From NCBI GenBank assembly GCA_031290855.1, contig JAISLM010000071.1, forward strand, positions 1 to 7,463: 7,463 nucleotides of DNA, in the 5' to 3' direction. The position numbers were made by a program, and so were the translations under genes. This DNA is from Spirochaetaceae bacterium (GTDB lineage Bacteria; Spirochaetota; Spirochaetia; Treponematales; Breznakiellaceae). The notes below the pieces were generated by a model. The model was given only the letters and a program-made list of their open reading frames with translations, was not told the origin of the DNA and made no database searches. This document shows positions 3,617 to 7,463 of the stretch, piece by piece. Position 1 is the first letter of the stretch. The number at the start of each line of letters is the position of its first letter.

Positions 3617-6600
3617 GTGTACAAAGCGGTAGAGCAAAAGGTGAACTTTCCCAAGGCGGAAGAGGAAATCCTTCGGTTTTGGGAGGAAAACGATATTTTC
3701 AGGCGAAGTATCGCGCAGAGGGAGGGCGGCGGGGAGGGTAACTTCGTGTTCTATGACGGTCCGCCGTTTGCCACGGGCCTGCCGCACTTCGGACACTTTG
3801 TGCCAAGTACGATAAAAGACATCATCCCCCGCTACCAGACCATGAAGGGACGCCGTGTCGAGCGGCGCTTCGGCTGGGACTGCCACGGACTTCCCGTAGA
3901 AAACCTTATCGAGCGGGAACTCGGCCTGGGATCGAAGACGGACATCGAACGCTACGGCATCGACCGCTTCAACGATGCGTGCCGCGCTTCCGTTCTCCGC
4001 TATGTCGGCGAGTGGCGGCGGATCATCACGCGACTCGGGCGCTGGGTCGACTTCGACAACGACTACAAGACGATGGACACGCCTTACATGGAGTCAATTT
4101 GGTACGTCATCAAAACGCTTTACTCCCGCGGCCTCCTTTACGAGGGGCACTACATCCTCCCCTACTGCCCCCGCTGCGCGACGGTTCTCTCGAACCACGA
4201 ACTAAACCTTGGAGGCTACCGCGACGTCCACGACCCGGCGATCACCGTCCGCTTCAAGGTAATAGGGGAAGGGGGGGAAGCCTCCCCCCCGCTACAGCCG
4301 CCGTCGCCCGCAAGCGGGCTTGGGGCGTCTTCCGCTGCCCCCTCTCCTAGTGGCTCCGCCCCTAAGACCCCGGACACCTTTCCGCCCGACACCTACCTCC
4401 TCGCCTGGACGACTACGCCGTGGACGCTGCCGTCAAACCTGGCCCTGACTCTGGGGCCGGGGATCGACTACGTGCTTGTTGAGGACCGTGAAGGCGGAGG
4501 GGAGCATTACATACTGGCGGAGGCACGGCTTCCGGTCTACTTCAAAGACACCTCCTCGTACAGGATAATCCGGCGGGTGAAGGGGGCCGCCCTCGCCGGG
4601 ATACGCTACGAGCCGCTCTTCCCGTACTTTGCCGGCGCCGCGGCGAAAGGGGCTTTCCGCACTTACACAGGCGACTTCGTATCAACGGAGGATGGCACAG
4701 GCATAGTCCACACGGCACCGGGCTTCGGCGAAGACGACCAGCGCGTTCTGCGGGGGACGGGCGTGCCGGTGGTCTGCCCCGTTGACGAGGAGTGCCGTTT
4801 CACGGCGGAGGTGCCGGACTACGAAGGCCGTTTCGTCAAAGACTGCGACAAGGACATCATTGACCGGCTGAAAAGCGAAGGCCGCCTCGTCCGGCGGGAG
4901 CAGGTACTCCACGCCTACCCGCACTGCTGGCGCTGCGGGCGCCCGCTAATTTACCGCGCCGTCGGATCCTGGTTTGTAGACGTGCAGAAGGTGAAAGCCG
5001 ATATGCTCAAGGCTAACGCCGGGATAAATTGGGTGCCGGAACACATTAAAAGCGGACGTTTCGGCAAGTGGCTGGAGGGGGCGCGGGACTGGGCGATCAG
5101 CCGGAACCGCTACTGGGGAAACCCGATACCGGTCTGGAAGTGCCCCGACTGCGGGAAGACGATCTGCGTGGGCAGCGCCGCCGAGCTTACGGAACTGTCG
5201 GGGAAGGAGGCGGTAGACCTTCACAAGCACTTTGTCGATCAGATCACGATTCCCTGCCCCTGCGGCGGGCTTATGAGGCGGGTGGCTGAAGTTCTGGACT
5301 GCTGGTTTGAATCCGGGGCGATGCCTTACGCGCAGAACCACTATCCGTTTGAAAACAAGGAATTCTTCGAGACACATTTCCCGGCGGACTTTATCAACGA
5401 GGGCCTCGACCAGACACGCGGCTGGTTCTACACGCTGACAGTGCTGGCCGCAGCCCTCTTCCAGCGCCCCGCTTTCAAGAACTGTGTCGTTTCAGGTCTT
5501 GTGCTCGCAAGCGACGGCAAAAAGATGAGCAAGAACCTAAAAAACTACAGCGACCCGATGGACGCCGTGAACACGTTTGGGGCGGACGCGCTGCGGCTCT
5601 TTCTTGTACACTCCGCCGTGGTTAAGGCCGACGACCTCCGTTATAGCGACGAGGGGGTGCGGGAAGTGCTTAAGAGCATACTCCTGCCGCTTTGGAACGC
5701 CTACAGTTTCTTTGTCACCTACGCGAACATAGACAGCGCGTGTCCGGCCCCGCCGCCCCGCGAGCCCGCGAACCCGCTCGACAAGTGGATACTCTCCGAG
5801 GCACAGACGCTGGTAAGCCGCGTCACCGAGGCGCTTGACGCCTACGACCTTTCCCGCGCCGTAGACCCCGTCGTTGACTTCATCGACCTGCTCAACAACT
5901 GGTATATCCGGCGTTCTAGGCGGCGCTTCTGGAGGAGCGGCGCGGCGGCAGCCGACACCGACAAGTCCGAAGCCTACGCCGCCCTGCTCGAAGCGCTGCT
6001 CACTCTCGTGAAGGTGGCCGCTCCCTTCATGCCGTTTACGACCGAGATGATCTGGCAAAACCTCCGCCGGGAAGTCAACCCCGTCTCTGTGCACCTTGCC
6101 GACTGGCCCGTACCGCAAAAAGAGCGCCTGGACCGCGAGCTTGAGTTCAAGATGGCCTCCGTCCGGCGGGCCGTAACGCTTGGCCGCGCCCTCCGTTCCG
6201 CATACAGCATCAAGAACCGCCAGCCGCTTCGCATGGTGAGCATTGTAACCCGCCAGACGCCTGAGAAAAACGCGCTTCTGGAGATGGAAAACATAATTCG
6301 CGAGGAACTTAACGTGAAGAAAGTCGTCTGGGACGACAGGGAGGAAGACCTCGTCGAGTACCGGGCGAAGGCGAATTTCCGCATACTGGGCAAGGAACTG
6401 GGACGCGACATGAAGGCCGCCTCGGAAAAGATAGAACAACTCGACCGCGCCGAGATTCAGTCTATACTGGAGGGTTCCACACTCTCGATAGAGGTGGCCG
6501 GCCGCGTGATAGACCTGTCCGCCGGCAAGCTGGACATAAAGCGCATCGAAAAGACCGGACTCAAGGTGATAAACGAGGGCAGCCTCACGGTCGCGCTCGA

Positions 6601-6889
6601 CACGGAAATCACCGAGGAACTTGCGCTGGAAGGCCTTGCCCGCGACCTCGTGCGCGGTGTGCAGAACCTGCGCAAGGAAAGCGGCCTAAGCGTGAGCGAC
6701 CGCATACGCCTGTACCTGGGAGGCTCTCCCCGGCTTCGCCGCGCCCTGGACGCCCACGCCGGCTACGTCTCAGGTGAGACGCTCTCCGTGGAAACATCCT
6801 TCTCCGATGGCCCCGCCCCGCAAGACCCCGCGTGGTCTCCCGTCGAAGCCGGCGGCGAAACCTGCCTCGTCCGCCTGGAAAAAGCGTAA
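3617..6889 (+). CDS. ileS: isoleucyl-tRNA synthetase, eukaryote-like (type 2) class
   Basis: This cytoplasmic class I enzyme charges tRNA-Ile with isoleucine using ATP and edits misactivated valine. With the GTG start it has 1090 residues, beginning MYKAVEQKVNFPKAEEEILR; an in-frame ATG at 3605 would add four. The HIGH-type motif is HFGH (57-60) in PPFATGLPHFGHF. The editing insert carries WTTTPWTLPSN (from 264) and GTGIVHTAPGFGEDD (360-374). The KMSKS-type loop is KMSKN (636-640). Cys pairs at 184/187, 437/440, 509/512 and 547/549 suggest metal-binding knuckles. The helical tRNA-binding region and a long C-terminal extension follow. Length, HFGH and GEDD fit the type 2 class, often linked in the literature to low mupirocin sensitivity; that is family knowledge, not seen here. 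Residues 218-253 are an unusual Pro/Ser/Ala-rich insert. No strong plus-strand terminator follows. Confidence 0.97.
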   Translation: MYKAVEQKVNFPKAEEEILRFWEENDIFRRSIAQREGGGEGNFVFYDGPPFATGLPHFGHFVPSTIKDIIPRYQTMKGRRVERRFGWDCHGLPVENLIERELGLGSKTDIERYGIDRFNDACRASVLRYVGEWRRIITRLGRWVDFDNDYKTMDTPYMESIWYVIKTLYSRGLLYEGHYILPYCPRCATVLSNHELNLGGYRDVHDPAITVRFKVIGEGGEASPPLQPPSPASGLGASSAAPSPSGSAPKTPDTFPPDTYLLAWTTTPWTLPSNLALTLGPGIDYVLVEDREGGGEHYILAEARLPVYFKDTSSYRIIRRVKGAALAGIRYEPLFPYFAGAAAKGAFRTYTGDFVSTEDGTGIVHTAPGFGEDDQRVLRGTGVPVVCPVDEECRFTAEVPDYEGRFVKDCDKDIIDRLKSEGRLVRREQVLHAYPHCWRCGRPLIYRAVGSWFVDVQKVKADMLKANAGINWVPEHIKSGRFGKWLEGARDWAISRNRYWGNPIPVWKCPDCGKTICVGSAAELTELSGKEAVDLHKHFVDQITIPCPCGGLMRRVAEVLDCWFESGAMPYAQNHYPFENKEFFETHFPADFINEGLDQTRGWFYTLTVLAAALFQRPAFKNCVVSGLVLASDGKKMSKNLKNYSDPMDAVNTFGADALRLFLVHSAVVKADDLRYSDEGVREVLKSILLPLWNAYSFFVTYANIDSACPAPPPREPANPLDKWILSEAQTLVSRVTEALDAYDLSRAVDPVVDFIDLLNNWYIRRSRRRFWRSGAAAADTDKSEAYAALLEALLTLVKVAAPFMPFTTEMIWQNLRREVNPVSVHLADWPVPQKERLDRELEFKMASVRRAVTLGRALRSAYSIKNRQPLRMVSIVTRQTPEKNALLEMENIIREELNVKKVVWDDREEDLVEYRAKANFRILGKELGRDMKAASEKIEQLDRAEIQSILEGSTLSIEVAGRVIDLSAGKLDIKRIEKTGLKVINEGSLTVALDTEITEELALEGLARDLVRGVQNLRKESGLSVSDRIRLYLGGSPRLRRALDAHAGYVSGETLSVETSFSDGPAPQDPAWSPVEAGGETCLVRLEKA
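4270..4318. repeat. two GC hairpins inside ileS encoding the low-complexity insert
   Basis: GGGGGGGA-AGCC-TCCCCCCC (4270-4289) is a perfect 8-bp stem, and GCCCGC-AA-GCGGGC (4305-4318) a perfect 6-bp stem. They encode the Gly/Pro/Ser-rich stretch at the start of the editing-domain insert. The hairpin style resembles the intergenic palindromes at 562-578 and 2498-2511, so an in-frame palindromic-element insertion is plausible. Confidence 0.6.
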
Positions 6890-6937
6890 GCGGCAAGAAT
6901 ACCAAGCGGGCCGTTTTAAAACGTATTGTTCAGCGTG

Positions 6938-6969
6938 AAAAGGGCGGACAGGCTTCAGCCTACCCGCCC
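6938..6969 (-). terminator. intrinsic terminator after the minus-strand 6988-7158 gene
   Basis: The minus strand reads GGGCGG (6969-6964), GT, AGGCT, loop GA, AGCCT, GT, CCGCCC (6947-6942), then TTTT (6941-6938). Two stems of 6 and 5 bp are separated by a symmetric 2-nt internal mismatch. It begins 18 nt after the stop at 6988 and ends in a T-run on the minus strand, so it fits that gene. On the plus strand it might slow ileS transcription, but no T-run follows there. Confidence 0.6.
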
Positions 6970-6987
6970 GCGAAGCGGCTTGCGGCG

Positions 6988-7158
6988 TTAACTTTGCGTC
7001 TTGAAGCGGAGGGTGACGATGACTTTGGCGCTGTCGGAAGGTCTTTTGCCCGGGCCGGAGCCGTTGCCGCCATAACCGTAGACGACAACGCCGTATAAGC
7101 CCCGCGCGTACTCCGGCTTTACGCCGCTTATGCCACAGTCCTTGCCTATACCGCCCAT
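6988..7158 (-). CDS. small protein or C-terminal gene fragment of unknown function
   Basis: From ATG at 7158 to TAA 6990-6988 the minus strand encodes 56 residues, beginning MGGIGKDCGISGVKPEYARG, then LYGVVVYGYGGNGSGPGKRP and SDSAKVIVTLRFKTQS. The open frame extends only 12 codons further upstream, to a TAG. The alternating VVVYGYGG and KVIVTLRFK segments look like beta strands joined by a Gly/Ser/Pro loop, as at the end of an extracellular beta-rich domain. There is no convincing ribosome site, so it is probably a truncated gene end. A good intrinsic terminator follows directly, which supports a genuine gene 3' end. I do not recognise the family. It converges on ileS, with 98 bp between the two stop codons. 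Confidence 0.45.
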   Translation of the reverse strand: MGGIGKDCGISGVKPEYARGLYGVVVYGYGGNGSGPGKRPSDSAKVIVTLRFKTQS

Positions 7159-7402
7159 TCCCGGAGACGCCGCGTTTTTAGCAGGTTGATTACACTAAAC
7201 AACCGTATTTAAGCTATGAAGTTTTATTCGCAGTGGGGTCTGCTCCCCCGCCCTTTGGGCTAAACCTGGCCCGCAAAAATTTTACCTGATGAAAAGCTCC
7301 CCGCCGCTCCGCCGGAAGGTCGAAGGTACTTTCCGGTTCGGCTCCTTTCCCTTTTTTCTCCGTATGTTAAAGCAAAACGCGGGCAAGCGCCCATATATTT
7401 AC
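7159..7402. other. intergenic stretch with a repeat copy and small hairpins
   Basis: I see no gene here. It holds the repeat copy at 7226-7253 and an imperfect hairpin with perfect ends CCGGAA/TTCCGG near 7310-7335. A short GGGC-AAGC-GCCC stem (7381-7392) lies just before the transposase start. The region 7345-7358 is a C/T-rich tract. Confidence 0.5.
7226..7253. repeat. dispersed repeat copy B
   Basis: ATTCGCAGTGGGGTCTGCTC followed by CCCCGCCC matches 2521-2549 with one substitution and a 1-nt gap. The similarity stops at 7253, so only the outer end of the sequence bordering the giant palindrome is present here. It shows that this edge belongs to a dispersed family in the genome. Confidence 0.6.
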
Positions 7403-7463
7403 ATGAGACATTTAAGAATGCTGAAACAGGGCGTGTGGTACGAAATCAGTACCCGCGTCAACA
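7403..7463 (+). CDS. N-terminus of a REP-associated (Y1-type) transposase, cut by the window edge
   Basis: From ATG at 7403 the frame encodes MRHLRMLKQGVWYEISTRVN and runs off the window. The pattern of basic start, then Gly-x-Trp-Tyr-x-Ile/Val, then Asn is typical, by recall, of RAYT/TnpA-REP proteins of the IS200-like superfamily. These use a single catalytic Tyr on single-stranded hairpin DNA and are thought to spread REP palindromes. The catalytic HUH and Tyr motifs are beyond the edge. No clear Shine-Dalgarno is seen. A GGGC-AAGC-GCCC stem lies 10 bp upstream, which fits the association with palindromes. Other Y1 transposases are possible. Confidence 0.6.
   Translation, partial: MRHLRMLKQGVWYEISTRVN

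Noticed and set aside
5537..6439. 300-codon minus-strand open frame opposite ileS
   Set aside because: It is antisense to the conserved ileS sequence, with codon bias explained by the GC-rich sense codons. No ribosome site or family match is seen.

Overview
The window looks like a bacterial chromosome segment of fairly high GC, with one intact large gene, ileS, in a corridor of genome debris. The ileS product is the eukaryote-like (type 2) class of isoleucyl-tRNA synthetase, which is common in spirochaetes and some other phyla. Together with the mix of IS481-type, REP-associated and palindromic repeat elements, this makes a Treponema-like host-associated spirochaete my best guess. That assignment rests on recalled family resemblance, not on a marker gene, and is only weakly to moderately supported.

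Layout, left to right. Bases 1-156 are the last 52 codons of a gene cut by the window edge, possibly an integrase-type transposase. A tRNA-Arg(CCG) gene lies on the minus strand (221-294) behind a near-consensus promoter (306-334). Upstream of that promoter, also on the minus strand, is a decayed HigB/HigA-like toxin-antitoxin pair (about 317-575). The antitoxin has an in-frame stop and breaks off exactly where the tRNA promoter begins. Two small frameshifted reading frames of unknown function follow (576-763 and 811-995, minus). A 140-bp MITE-like element with 17-bp terminal repeats and 4-bp flanking duplications (1163-1302) precedes a dead IS481-family insertion sequence (about 1376-2399), whose transposase is broken by several frameshifts and has lost its catalytic Glu.

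The most striking structure lies between the insertion sequence and ileS. It is a giant inverted repeat with 494- and 495-bp arms (2539-3032 and 3078-3572) that differ at only seven substitutions and one 1-nt indel. Between them is a 45-bp core made almost wholly of C12 and G21 homopolymers. Each arm carries a sigma70-like promoter pointing into the centre. The repeat stops about 9 bp before the -10-like box of ileS. It is either a real, unusual palindrome that forms the ileS leader region or an assembly join of two dispersed repeat copies; the sequence alone cannot decide.

ileS (3617-6889, GTG start) is intact. It has its HIGH-type and KMSKS-type motifs, editing domain and four Cys pairs, plus a Pro/Ser/Ala-rich in-frame insertion encoded by palindromic DNA. 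Downstream, on the minus strand, is the end of a small gene or gene fragment (6988-7158) followed by a good intrinsic terminator. The window closes with a partial copy of a repeat also found beside the giant palindrome, and with the first 20 codons of a REP-associated (Y1-type) transposase. The working functions here are translation (tRNA-Arg and IleRS); the rest is mobile or decaying DNA.
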